Assembly: GCF_029215995.1 (NCBI RefSeq)
Contig: NZ_JAEMVB010000018.1
Location: 1-33,894 of the forward strand
DNA length: 33,894 bases
Direction: 5' to 3'
Origin: Sulfurimonas sp. SAG-AH-194-L11
Lineage (GTDB): Bacteria > Campylobacterota > Campylobacteria > Campylobacterales > Sulfurimonadaceae
Shown piece by piece: positions 1 through 7,640 of this stretch (positions are counted from its first letter, which is position 1; every line of letters starts with the position of its first letter). The notes beneath the pieces are model-generated. The model was not told where the DNA came from. It did no database searches and saw nothing but the letters and a program-made list of their open reading frames with translations. Position numbers and translations under genes: made by a program.

Positions 1-838
1 AACGATTTTGTAAGTATGTATTGTTGATTGTCGAGTCACTAGTAGAACCAGAACCATTATCGTAATTAACATCACTATTTATCGCTTGGATGTTAAAATA
101 GACTCTATCAAGGTCAGTAATATTGTATCCAAATTTAGCATTCAAAGATTGGTTAGTATATCTATCTTTTTCTAAACCTAAGTCATCGTATCGCTTTCCA
201 TATGTAGCTTCTGATTTTTTAGGTTCTGCTGCAGAAATTCCATCTGTATAAAAAAGTGAGCCTCCGATAAGTACATCATACTTGTCAGTTGCATAAGAGG
301 CTTGTAATGATGTTTTTTTAGTATCAAATGAACCGTACTCTACATTTACTACACCATGAAGACCTTTTTTTGCTTTAGACGTAATGATATTTATCACAGC
401 ACTTCCAGCATCAGAACCCCATACCCCAGACTGTGCACCCTTTATAATCTCAATCTGTTCTACATTATAAAGCATTATTTGAGAAAACTCTGCACCATTG
501 GATGATGTTGGGTTGTTATATCTAACACCATCTATAAGAACTAATGCTCTTTTTGTATCCATACCACGAACAAACATTGAACTACTTGTTCCAACACCAC
601 CATTTTGTGTCATTGCTATACCACCGAGCTTGTTAAGTGCCTCGTTAAGTGTTGTAACTTGTGCTTCATCAAGTGCTTCTTTTGTGATGATAGTTACAGA
701 ATCAGTTACATCTTTTTTGTTAAGTGTAGTTCCTTGAGAAGCTGTTACATTGATAGTTTCTATTGTGTAAGCATTCTCAGCTGATAGTTGGCTGATAAGA
801 GCACATGAAAGTAGTGATAGTTTTATTGTATTTTGCAT
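1..838 (-). CDS. btuB: BtuB-like TonB-dependent receptor, 5' part only
   Basis: The start and first 279 codons of an outer-membrane TonB-dependent receptor gene; the rest lies beyond the left window edge. The product begins MQNTIKLSLLSCALISQLSA, a signal peptide, followed by a TonB-box-like stretch (ETINVTAS) and a full plug domain with hallmarks such as FVRGMD, LIDGVRYNNP, VEQIEIIKGAQS and INIIT. The first barrel strands follow. The start is supported by AAGGA a few bases upstream (near 846-850). Receptors of this shape import cobalamin, haem or iron chelates. The BtuB call is inferred from the plug, the small-barrel style and the adjoining B12 genes. A 51-codon gene lies 51 bases upstream on the same strand and probably shares the transcript. 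No cobalamin riboswitch lies in its own leader. Confidence 0.8.
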   Translation of the reverse strand, partial: MQNTIKLSLLSCALISQLSAENAYTIETINVTASQGTTLNKKDVTDSVTIITKEALDEAQVTTLNEALNKLGGIAMTQNGGVGTSSSMFVRGMDTKRALVLIDGVRYNNPTSSNGAEFSQIMLYNVEQIEIIKGAQSGVWGSDAGSAVINIITSKAKKGLHGVVNVEYGSFDTKKTSLQASYATDKYDVLIGGSLFYTDGISAAEPKKSEATYGKRYDDLGLEKDRYTNQSLNAKFGYNITDLDRVYFNIQAINSDVNYDNGSGSTSDSTINNTYLQNR

Positions 839-889
839 TTTTTGTCCTTAAACATTTATATAATTTTTTGTATTTTGTAAAGTGTTTGT

Positions 890-1045
890 TTAAGAAACAG
901 GAGGAGAGTTTATCTGAAGTCTAAGAGGTTTTCCACTAAGAGTACAGACAGAGGAGACATTCGCATATATCTTTTGCAGGGATACATAGGCTTGTATTGC
1001 TGCTAATGAAAAGTAGTTTTTCCCAAAACCTTTAGGTGTATACAT
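890..1045 (-). CDS. 51-residue conserved small protein, copy A
   Basis: A short gene upstream of the btuB-like gene, read ATG (1043-1045) to TAA (890-892). The product starts MYTPKGFGKNYFSLAAIQAY and ends INSPPVS. It is nearly the same as the product at 2443-2598: 47 of 51 positions are identical. The DNA copies differ at 16 codons silently and at only 4 codons with an amino acid change, which is the signature of selection on protein. An AAAGAGAGA motif just upstream serves as a weak ribosome site, and a -10 box lies at 1074-1079. There is no signal peptide. Residues about 11-36 are moderately hydrophobic and contain the single Cys34, and the C-terminus is polar and proline-rich. I do not recognise the family. 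Its placement ahead of an outer-membrane protein gene is shared with copy B. Confidence 0.8.
   Translation of the reverse strand: MYTPKGFGKNYFSLAAIQAYVSLQKIYANVSSVCTLSGKPLRLQINSPPVS
890..1045 (-). repeat. Direct repeat unit A (diverged gene duplicate)
   Basis: This stretch and 2443-2598 form a 156-base direct repeat in the same orientation. The middle part (codons 4-27) is almost identical in DNA and the 3' third has drifted at third codon positions. Outside the coding part only the AAGAGAGA ribosome-site region is alike, so the repeat unit is the gene itself. Confidence 0.85.
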
Positions 1046-1073
1046 TATCTCTCTTTAAATTTAAATATTTGCA

Positions 1074-1079
1074 ATTATA
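1074..1079 (-). promoter_or_regulatory. -10 box for copy A / btuB transcript
   Basis: Minus-strand TATAAT (plus-strand ATTATA) placed so that transcription would start near 1067, giving a leader of about 20 bases before the ATG at 1045. No clear -35 is seen. The short leader leaves no room for a riboswitch. Confidence 0.5.
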
Positions 1080-1141
1080 TCTCTGAAACTTTAGACTTTA
1101 GTTAGACTTTTTAGTTCTCTCAAATTTCTAAGTATTAAGTA

Positions 1142-2398
1142 CTAAAAGGTGTAATTGATGATGAGCTGAAAACGATCCCAATCAAAGTCTGTTTTACTTG
1201 TACTTCTAAGATCTTCTTGTTTTACATAGATACATGCAAGTAAAGTTTCATCATCTACATGATACTCTATTGTAATATCCTGCTCTTTTATATGTGAGAG
1301 GCTATTTGTAAAGTTACCATTAGCATATAAAAAACCAAACAACTTAGTTTCATAGCTTAAGCTATAAAGAAATGCTTCGGCATCCTCATTTTGTGTAATA
1401 ACATCGAGTATCATTGTATCCATATTTGTAAAAAGTGTTCCACCCCCAAAACCACTAAAACTCCTTTTACCACTCTCACTCAAAGCCTTATCATAGGCAA
1501 TATTAAATCCAATACCATTGATTACAAGTTCGAAAAGAGCACCATAAATTTTCGCTTCAACACCACTCTTATCAAGCTCTTTTTGATCTAAATACTGTAG
1601 CATTATGTGCAATGCAAAATCATCATTTACATCATACACAAATCCACTCTCTAAGTAACTAGCATCTGTAAGCCCTGTTATATTGTAAAACCAAAGCTCT
1701 AACTCTAAAGTTTCATCATAATGTACTCCTATGAGATGTGTACCATCAACTCCACTCCTTAGCCAGCCTGCATCTAAGTCAGCATCACTTCCATGCCATG
1801 TATTAAGTACTCCTGTCATAAATTCAAATCCCTTGAGTTCATAAGTAAGAAGATATGCCTCAAAACTATTTTTATTCATATAAATCTCATCACTATCTGC
1901 TAGAGGAGTATCTATGACCTGTCTTCCCAAACGCAGAGTCAAATTTTCATATTTGTAGTTTATATAGGCTTCACCTAGTTCTGTGTAGTAACCTTTAGAA
2001 GAGGATATATAAGGGTTTTGACTACTCCCATCTCCTGTTGCTAAGGCTATATCATGTGAAGTAAAAACAGAAACAGCGGCATTTAAACCTTTATACTCAC
2101 CGAGTTCATACTTTATCATAGCACCTATAGCAGTTGCATAAGTATCTTGCATACTCCTATAGGCATAAGAGGCATATAGAGCCTTTAGCTGTCCATTTAT
2201 TTTTGCTTCTAAAAACATCTTTTTAAAACTATTTACATTTGATGGCACCTTATCTTCTTGTTGAATCAGGTTATCTATTGACTTTCTTGGAGAGTGTATT
2301 CGCTCTCTTTTTGTTTCGTTGTTATCTATGGATGTGTGAGCATATATATTTGTTGTTAGAAGTACCAAAAGAAGTGCACTTTTTATTGTTCTTGTCAT
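1142..2398 (-). CDS. Outer-membrane porin, OprD-like
   Basis: A 418-residue outer-membrane beta-barrel protein. It opens with a signal peptide (MTRTIKSALLLVLLTTNIYA), a charged linker of about 50 residues, then alternating strands rich in aromatic residues, including YYTELGEAYINYKY and LTLRLGRQVIDTPLADSD, which resemble the Campylobacterota OprD-type porins. It ends in Phe (INYTF), the usual C-terminal signature for barrel insertion. AGGA lies six bases before the ATG. The gene follows small-gene copy B by 44 bases on the same strand and likely shares its promoter at 2632-2640. The substrate is unknown. The neighbouring B12 and cobalt genes make a corrinoid or metal-chelate role possible, but this is inference from position only. 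Confidence 0.75.
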   Translation of the reverse strand: MTRTIKSALLLVLLTTNIYAHTSIDNNETKRERIHSPRKSIDNLIQQEDKVPSNVNSFKKMFLEAKINGQLKALYASYAYRSMQDTYATAIGAMIKYELGEYKGLNAAVSVFTSHDIALATGDGSSQNPYISSSKGYYTELGEAYINYKYENLTLRLGRQVIDTPLADSDEIYMNKNSFEAYLLTYELKGFEFMTGVLNTWHGSDADLDAGWLRSGVDGTHLIGVHYDETLELELWFYNITGLTDASYLESGFVYDVNDDFALHIMLQYLDQKELDKSGVEAKIYGALFELVINGIGFNIAYDKALSESGKRSFSGFGGGTLFTNMDTMILDVITQNEDAEAFLYSLSYETKLFGFLYANGNFTNSLSHIKEQDITIEYHVDDETLLACIYVKQEDLRSTSKTDFDWDRFQLIINYTF

Positions 2399-2442
2399 AA
2401 TCTATCCTGTTATATTTATATGAAATTTGTATTAGGTATAAA

Positions 2443-2598
2443 TTATGATGATGGAGGAGAATTGATTTGTAGTCGTAGAGGTTTTCCACTTAAAGTACAA
2501 ACCGAAGAGACAGCTGCATATATCTTTTGTAGAGATACATAGGCTTGTATTGCTGCTAATGAAAAGTAGTTTTTTCCAAAACCTTTAGGTATATGCAC
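2443..2598 (-). CDS. 51-residue conserved small protein, copy B
   Basis: Second copy of the small gene at 890-1045, read from GTG (2596-2598) to TAA (2443-2445). The product starts MHIPKGFGKNYFSLAAIQAY and ends INSPPSS, differing from copy A at positions 2, 3, 29 and 50. The frame is open upstream to 2649 but holds no ATG or TTG, so GTG is the only usual start and it gives the same length as copy A. AAGAGAGA upstream matches the leader of copy A. The gene precedes the porin gene by 44 bases. It diverges from the cbiM riboswitch across about 60 bases that carry facing promoters. Function unknown. A distant likeness of MHIPKGF to the N-terminus of CbiM proteins is not shared by copy A. Confidence 0.78.
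   Translation of the reverse strand: MHIPKGFGKNYFSLAAIQAYVSLQKIYAAVSSVCTLSGKPLRLQINSPPSS
2443..2598 (-). repeat. Direct repeat unit B (diverged gene duplicate)
   Basis: Partner of the repeat at 890-1045. Differences are concentrated at third codon positions, so the pair is an old gene duplication kept by protein-level selection and not a recent mobile repeat. Confidence 0.85.
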
Positions 2599-2631
2599 GG
2601 GGTGTTTCTCTCTTGTAAATGTAGTGTAGCA

Positions 2632-2640
2632 ATTATAGCA
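2632..2640 (-). promoter_or_regulatory. Extended -10 promoter for copy B / porin
   Basis: Minus-strand TGCTATAAT. Transcription would start near 2625, about 27 bases before the GTG of copy B. It faces away from an identical nine-base motif on the plus strand at 2657-2665, so the two transcripts diverge with their start sites roughly 47 bases apart. Confidence 0.6.
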
Positions 2641-2656
2641 AACTCTCTTTTAATTA

Positions 2657-2665
2657 TGCTATAAT
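2657..2665 (+). promoter_or_regulatory. Extended -10 promoter for riboswitch-cbiM
   Basis: TGCTATAAT on the plus strand, with transcription expected to start near 2672, just before the first stem of the cobalamin riboswitch. No -35 is obvious. Confidence 0.6.
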
Positions 2666-2674
2666 TTTTGCATA

Positions 2675-2797
2675 ACTTTAGTGGAATTATGGTGTAAATC
2701 CTAAGCTCACCCGGAACTGTAAACTATATTTTTTAGTCAAGCCAGAACTTCTAAAGTAAAACTTTAATGAAGAGCAACGGGTTATTTGCTCTAGGAG
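2675..2797 (+). ncRNA. Cobalamin riboswitch controlling cbiM translation
   Basis: Matches the conserved cobalamin riboswitch core: GGAA (2683-2686), GGTGTAAATCC (2691-2701), CCCGGAACTGT (2710-2720), and AGTCAAGCCAGAA (2735-2747). ACTTTAG (2675-2681) pairs with CTAAAGT (2751-2757) as the closing stem P1. Downstream, AGAGCAA (2771-2777) pairs with TTGCTCT (2786-2792) to form a hairpin whose loop CGGGT (2778-2782) is complementary to ACCCG (2709-2713) in the core. This is the expected L5-L13 kissing contact. The hairpin abuts AGGAG (2793-2797), six bases before the cbiM ATG, so B12 binding should hide the ribosome site and reduce translation. The absence of a U-run argues against a terminator. 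Confidence 0.92.
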
Positions 2798-2803
2798 AAA
2801 CAT

Positions 2804-3490
2804 ATGCATATAGAAGCAGGTGTAGTAGATGGAGCAAAAATGCTCTTGAGTTATGGGACAGCAGCAGCTGTATTTGGTGCTACTGCAAAGGTGGCGTTTG
2901 ACAACATGAGAGAAAACGGACTTATTTCACTTCTTTTAAAAAGTATTATTGCGACTATCGTAGTATTTTTTTGTTTTGAAGTTTTACCCCATTTCCCTAT
3001 TGGTGTGAGTGAAGTACATCTTATCTTAGGTACAACTATATTTTTAGTATTCGGACTTGCTCCTGCGGCTATTGGTTTAGCACTTGGGTTAGCCATTCAA
3101 GGGCTATTTTTTGCACAGTTTGACCTGCCTCAGTATGGTATAAATGTTACAACTCTTCTAGCAAGTATGATGATTTTAGATATGGCTATGAAAAAAATAG
3201 TTCCTGCTAAAACAGCCTACAAAGATATAACATATTCTCAGATGTTGAAGATGTCTATTGTATGGGAAGGTGCTATTGTTTCGTGGGTTGCTTTTTGGGC
3301 ATTTTATGGTCAAGGGTTTAGCCTGACAAATGTAGAGAATGTAGCTACTTTTGGCTCGGCTTATATGGCAGTTGTTCTTGTAGAACCTCTTGTTGACATA
3401 GCAGTTTTAACAGCTGTAAAAGCATTTCACAAAACAGATGAGTGTGCAACAATAATGTTTGACAAAAGACTTTGTAAAGCTTCTGCTTAA
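2804..3490 (+). CDS. cbiM: CbiM-family energy-coupling factor transporter S/permease component
   Basis: A 228-residue integral membrane protein of the CbiM/NikM family, which captures cobalt or nickel. It starts MHIEAGVV, with the Met1-His2 that forms the metal site in the family. A second family signature lies around residues 66-105 (HFPIGVSEVHLILG followed by IQGLFFAQ), and GINVTTLL matches the conserved segment after it. About six hydrophobic segments are visible. It has its own cobalamin riboswitch. There are no cbiN, cbiQ or cbiO genes next to it, so it either acts alone or borrows an energising module encoded elsewhere. The stop codon overlaps the stop of the convergent CDF gene by four bases. 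Confidence 0.87.
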   Translation: MHIEAGVVDGAKMLLSYGTAAAVFGATAKVAFDNMRENGLISLLLKSIIATIVVFFCFEVLPHFPIGVSEVHLILGTTIFLVFGLAPAAIGLALGLAIQGLFFAQFDLPQYGINVTTLLASMMILDMAMKKIVPAKTAYKDITYSQMLKMSIVWEGAIVSWVAFWAFYGQGFSLTNVENVATFGSAYMAVVLVEPLVDIAVLTAVKAFHKTDECATIMFDKRLCKASA

Positions 3491-4374
3491 CAGTGCTCTA
3501 CCTCACAGTGTGAATCCTCAAACTCTATAGATGAGTGCATGATTGAGTAAGTTATCCCTAACTTACTCTTTAACTCTTTTTTTACTTTCTCCAAATTATC
3601 CACACTTTCTAAAACAACATGCGCTTCAAGTGCATTATGATGCTCATCTAACTGCCATAGGTGTAAATGGTGTACATTTACAACACCTAAAGTTTCTTGC
3701 ATAGTTTTTAAAACATCTTGAGTATCTATATCTTTTGGTGCACCTTGCATAAGTATATTTATAACACTCGGTAAGGTTGTATAAGCTTGGTACAATACAT
3801 ACGATGCAATGAGTAAGGTAAGGAGTGTATCTACAAAATACCACTCATATTTGAGGATAAGGACACCTGCTATGATGACAGCTAAAGAGGCAAGAGCATC
3901 AGAGACATTGTGTAAAAATGCCACTCGGATATTTACACTACCTTTAGAGACAGAATAAGTTAAAAAAGCAGTTATAACATCTATAAAAAGAGCTATACTA
4001 GCCACGATTATAACCATCCATCCCTCAATTACCTGAGGTTCACTTAAACGCCATAAGCCCTCGTAAATAAGATAAAAACCAACCAAAACAAGCGTTATAA
4101 GGTTTGTAAACGCCGCTATAACTTCTGCACGTTTGTACCCAAAGGTCATAAAAGCATCATGTTCTTTTACACTTAGCTTTTGTGCGATAAGCGCGATAAC
4201 TAAAGAGATAGCATCACTAAGATTGTGTAGAGCATCTGCGATAAGTGCGAGGCTACCAGAGATAATGCCACCGATGATTTGAGCAAATGTCAAAGCTACA
4301 TTAATGACAACTGCCCATATAAGTCTAGAAGATTTTATATCTGAAGATATAGTATGTGAATGTTCATTCAACAT
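3487..4374 (-). CDS. Cation diffusion facilitator (CDF) metal exporter
   Basis: A 295-residue CDF family protein that exchanges cytoplasmic divalent metal (Zn, Co, Fe or similar) for protons. It has six membrane segments from about residue 15 to 210. Two paired metal-site motifs are visible, HNLSD in helix 2 and HNVSD in helix 5, followed by a cytoplasmic domain rich in His (HHLHLWQLDEHH) typical of the family's regulatory metal-binding fold. The C-terminus ends CEVEHC, a further likely metal ligand cluster. AAAGG lies eight bases before the ATG. It is convergent with cbiM, with overlapping stop codons. A role in balancing cobalt imported for B12 is plausible, but zinc specificity is equally possible from sequence. 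Confidence 0.88.
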   Translation of the reverse strand: MLNEHSHTISSDIKSSRLIWAVVINVALTFAQIIGGIISGSLALIADALHNLSDAISLVIALIAQKLSVKEHDAFMTFGYKRAEVIAAFTNLITLVLVGFYLIYEGLWRLSEPQVIEGWMVIIVASIALFIDVITAFLTYSVSKGSVNIRVAFLHNVSDALASLAVIIAGVLILKYEWYFVDTLLTLLIASYVLYQAYTTLPSVINILMQGAPKDIDTQDVLKTMQETLGVVNVHHLHLWQLDEHHNALEAHVVLESVDNLEKVKKELKSKLGITYSIMHSSIEFEDSHCEVEHC

Positions 4375-4413
4375 TTAGAAGCCTTTAATAAAAATAGAGA
4401 TAGAATACCTGAG

Positions 4414-6762
4414 ATGAAATTAAACAATAAAACTTCAATTATCATTATAACTGCAATATCTTTTTTTATAATTAATTCATTAGTATCATATAAAATTGGC
4501 CTGCAAGAAGAGATTGATTCTGCTTATAAGCAAGATGACCTTATCTTAAAAAATTTATTTACATCTCAAGAGAAATATCTAGCTGTCATAGCTAAAGTAT
4601 TTACATCTGACAGCATCGTTTTAAAAGCATATAAAGATAATGACCCTCAACTACTTCAAAAGCATATTGCACCTATCTGGGAAAAGCTCAAATCAGATAA
4701 ACTTATTTATGAGATACATTTTTTTCAGCCACCTGCAACTTCATTTGTCAATTTTTCAAATTTTAATTCCATTGGAGAAGATATTTCCAAAGTCAGAACG
4801 GATATCCTTTGGGTAACTTCTTCATTTAAAGAAAGTGCTCATATTCTCATGTGTAAGACTTATGCTGGATATAGAGTTACTGAACCTATAGTCGATGAAA
4901 ATGGAAAAATGTTAGGAGGACTATCACTAGGAAAAAAAGTTGATTGGATTCCAAATGTTATAAAAGAAAAAACACAACACGACTCTTTTTTAGTCTATTA
5001 TAAAGATGCTGCTTCAACTTTAATGCCAGAGTATAAGAGGAGATTTTTTAAAGGTAAAGAATCTTTTAGAGAATTTTTATTAGCAGATGAGACTATAGAT
5101 GTGACTCCTACAGACCTAAAAAATATTGACTTTAAAAAATCTATACAAAATATCATAATTGCACAAGAGCAGTACACACTTTTTTCTTATCCTATTAAAG
5201 ATTTTAACAACAATACTATGGGATACCTCTGTACTGTTACACAGTTGGAAGCATTTAAGGAACGGTTTTATAATTTTTCTGTCAAAGAGATAATAATGAT
5301 TCTTTTGACAGCAATAATTATTTTTTATATAAATCGTCGTTATAATAAAAGAATAATAAAGTACATTGAAAGTATTAAAGAATTAACAAATAAAATAAAA
5401 AATAAAGATTTTAGCTATTTACATACTGAAAAAGAGTTAGCAAATGTAAATATAAATGCTTTATTAGATGTTGAAAAAAATATTATTGAAATGGGTTTAG
5501 TTATTGAAAAGCAGTATACTATTTTAGAAGATGACAACAGTGCTAAAACCTTAGAACTCATAGAACAACTTTATGTAGATGAGTTAACACAGATGGGAAA
5601 TAGAAATGCCCTAGAACGGGATTTAAAAAGATATACTGATGCTTTTATGAGTGTTATAAACATACGAGATTTTCAAAGTATTAATGATGCTTTTGGATAT
5701 GAAGCGGGAAATTATATTTTACAAGAAGTTGCTCAGCTCTATATAGATAATCTACAAAAGAATTTTGTATCCTATAGAATTAGTGGTGATGAGTTTGCAG
5801 TCTTAAATAAAAAACAGATTTCAAAAGAGGATTTTATCTCTGAGATAACAAATCTTCTAAAAGTCTTACAAAAGCAACATTTTTACTATAAAGATGTAGA
5901 GATAACTATTAACTCTTATGCTGGAATTGTAGTTGAAAACCATAGAAGACTCTCTAAAGCAAATATCGCAATGCGAGATGCCAAAAAACGAAGAGTTGAG
6001 TACTCACTTTATAACAAAGATAAAGACACCCAAGCTATTCAAATGAGTAATATCGCGATGGTTAGTAAACTCTCAGATGCCTTACAAGATGATAAAGTTG
6101 TTCCATACTTTCAACCTATCCTCAATAGAGATAAAACTATAGTCAAATATGAAGCCTTAGTAAGAATGATTGATGCAGATAAAGTCATCTCTCCCTTTTT
6201 CTTCTTAGAACTCTCTAAAAAAACTAAAATGTACAACGATATTACAAAGCTAATGATAGAAAAAACTTTTGCATGTTTTGAAAACTCTGAGCTATCTTTT
6301 TCTATAAATATAACAGCAAAAGATATGCTAAACAGTGAAATAGTGAGCTTAATATATAAAAAAATAAAATCTTATAAAAATCCAAAACAGATAATATTTG
6401 AAATTGTAGAGTCTGATAACTTGTACAATATAGCCGAGATAGAGCTCTTTTTACAAAACATAAGAGAGATGGGAGCTAAAATTGCCATCGATGATTTTGG
6501 AACAGGATACTCTAACTTTTCTTATATTATGAAATTAAAGCCTGACTACTTGAAGATAGATGGTTCTTTGATTAAAGATATAGATACAGATGATTTTGCT
6601 TATCAAACAGTCAAAACAATTTTAGACTTTTCACACACTTTAAACATACGTGTTGTTGCTGAGTATATTCATAATGAAGCTGTTTTTGACATCTGTTTGG
6701 AACTCGGAGTAGATGAGTTCCAAGGTTACTATTTTGGAGAACCAAGGGCAGAACTTCTTTAG
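4414..6762 (+). CDS. dCache sensor GGDEF-EAL protein (c-di-GMP turnover)
   Basis: A 782-residue inner-membrane sensor. From the ATG at 4414 it begins MKLNNKTS followed directly by a membrane segment (residues about 8-27). A periplasmic domain of about 260 residues follows, containing FFQPPATSFVNF and GEDISKVR, which resemble double-Cache ligand-binding domains (dCache_3 type). A second membrane segment lies near 291-311, then a GGDEF domain (motif SGDEF at about 457-461) and an EAL domain (EAL at 580-582, DDFGTGYS at about 693, KIDG at about 714). The first Gly of GGDEF is Ser, which many active cyclases tolerate, and the EAL motifs look complete. An upstream in-frame start at 4360 would overlap the divergent CDF gene, so I preferred 4414. 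The ligand is unknown. Confidence 0.88.
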   Translation: MKLNNKTSIIIITAISFFIINSLVSYKIGLQEEIDSAYKQDDLILKNLFTSQEKYLAVIAKVFTSDSIVLKAYKDNDPQLLQKHIAPIWEKLKSDKLIYEIHFFQPPATSFVNFSNFNSIGEDISKVRTDILWVTSSFKESAHILMCKTYAGYRVTEPIVDENGKMLGGLSLGKKVDWIPNVIKEKTQHDSFLVYYKDAASTLMPEYKRRFFKGKESFREFLLADETIDVTPTDLKNIDFKKSIQNIIIAQEQYTLFSYPIKDFNNNTMGYLCTVTQLEAFKERFYNFSVKEIIMILLTAIIIFYINRRYNKRIIKYIESIKELTNKIKNKDFSYLHTEKELANVNINALLDVEKNIIEMGLVIEKQYTILEDDNSAKTLELIEQLYVDELTQMGNRNALERDLKRYTDAFMSVINIRDFQSINDAFGYEAGNYILQEVAQLYIDNLQKNFVSYRISGDEFAVLNKKQISKEDFISEITNLLKVLQKQHFYYKDVEITINSYAGIVVENHRRLSKANIAMRDAKKRRVEYSLYNKDKDTQAIQMSNIAMVSKLSDALQDDKVVPYFQPILNRDKTIVKYEALVRMIDADKVISPFFFLELSKKTKMYNDITKLMIEKTFACFENSELSFSINITAKDMLNSEIVSLIYKKIKSYKNPKQIIFEIVESDNLYNIAEIELFLQNIREMGAKIAIDDFGTGYSNFSYIMKLKPDYLKIDGSLIKDIDTDDFAYQTVKTILDFSHTLNIRVVAEYIHNEAVFDICLELGVDEFQGYYFGEPRAELL

Positions 6763-7598
6763 TTTAAGCCCAGCTTTTTTATCTCTACTGCAATAGCATC
6801 TTTAAATATCTCTCGTACTTCCCTTTGACCTAAGAAGTTAAACTTAGCATCTGCGTTTACTGGTGAAACTATGTCTGCGTTTGCATACTCGGCAACCTCA
6901 TCAGCAATCTCTCTCATATCTTTATCGTAGTGGTTCCCACTCACAAGAAGTACTGGAATGATGTTCACTTTTATGTCCATACTTCCTTGTGTGATTTTTA
7001 AAATCTGGCGTTTGATAGCATCTTTTATAGCAAAAAATGGGAACTCACCCTCAAGTGAACATGTAAGGTTTCTCTCATTTATAAGCTCTAAAAACTTCGC
7101 AGTATAGCGAACTGACTCTAAACCAGCAAGGTTTAAAACAGGTACACCGTGGATGATGTAGAGGTTTATAGACTGAGGAGTATTTTCTCTGATTTTTGCA
7201 TCTAAAAAGTTTAAGTAGTTTGATGTCTCTTTTGTTTTTGTAAGCAGTGCATTTGTGTAGCGAATGTTTGCCAGTGAGAACTGACGGAAGCCTTTTACCA
7301 TACGGATAAGTACTTCATGCTCATCAGTTGGAAAGATGTTGACACTTACAACGATATAGCGTTTATACCCTTCCATATCGACATCAGCCATAACTTGTGG
7401 TAAGTTTTTATAGACCTTACCCTCTTTAGCAAGTCCTTTTATAACCATTTTTGAACTAAACGCAGTAAAAACTGGGATCTCAGGAAATGACTCTTTTACA
7501 TATGCTTCAAAGTCAAAGTATTTGTCTTGTTCTATTACTGAGCCAAAACAAGAGAGGATTATGGCAGTACCTTTGTTATAATGTCTGTATCGTTTCAT
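6759..7598 (-). CDS. cbiK: Sirohydrochlorin cobaltochelatase, CbiK type
   Basis: A 279-residue chelatase that inserts cobalt into sirohydrochlorin (or factor II), the committing step of the anaerobic B12 route. The chelatase fold motifs are visible: KGTAIILSCFGS near the start, IIHGVPVLN with His150, and PVLLVSGNHYDKDM with His223. The two His positions match the metal-binding histidines of the two halves of CbiK. Length fits CbiK (about 260-290) and not the short CbiX form. It diverges from cbiA across a 42-base gap containing a palindromic -10 sequence. Its stop overlaps that of the convergent GGDEF-EAL gene. Confidence 0.87.
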   Translation of the reverse strand: MKRYRHYNKGTAIILSCFGSVIEQDKYFDFEAYVKESFPEIPVFTAFSSKMVIKGLAKEGKVYKNLPQVMADVDMEGYKRYIVVSVNIFPTDEHEVLIRMVKGFRQFSLANIRYTNALLTKTKETSNYLNFLDAKIRENTPQSINLYIIHGVPVLNLAGLESVRYTAKFLELINERNLTCSLEGEFPFFAIKDAIKRQILKITQGSMDIKVNIIPVLLVSGNHYDKDMREIADEVAEYANADIVSPVNADAKFNFLGQREVREIFKDAIAVEIKKLGLN

Positions 7599-7620
7599 AA
7601 AGTATCCATTTAAATTTTTT

Positions 7621-7630
7621 TATAATTATA
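7621..7630. promoter_or_regulatory. Palindromic -10 element shared by cbiK and cbiA
   Basis: TATAATTATA is its own reverse complement, so it offers a TATAAT box on both strands in the 42-base gap between cbiK (minus) and cbiA (plus). The expected plus-strand start near 7632-7634 would give cbiA a very short leader. The minus-strand leader would be about 20 bases. Confidence 0.45.
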
Positions 7631-7640
7631 GGCAGTTAAA

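Noticed and set aside
498..737. Plus-strand open frame of 79 codons
   Set aside because: It lies opposite the plug domain of the btuB-like gene, which has clear protein motifs. The plus frame has no recognisable product.
2575..2598. Small protein copy B as a CbiM fragment because it begins MHIPKGF
   Set aside because: Copy A begins MYTPKGF without the metal-binding His2, and the remaining 43 residues do not match CbiM membrane segments. The likeness is short and probably chance.
890..2598. The 156-base repeats as a mobile or MITE-like element
   Set aside because: They have no terminal inverted repeats or target duplications, and their differences fall at third codon positions, which indicates duplicated genes.
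4360..4413. Earlier start for the dCache-GGDEF-EAL gene
   Set aside because: It would overlap the divergent CDF start, lacks a ribosome site, and places polar residues before what is otherwise a normal N-terminal membrane segment.
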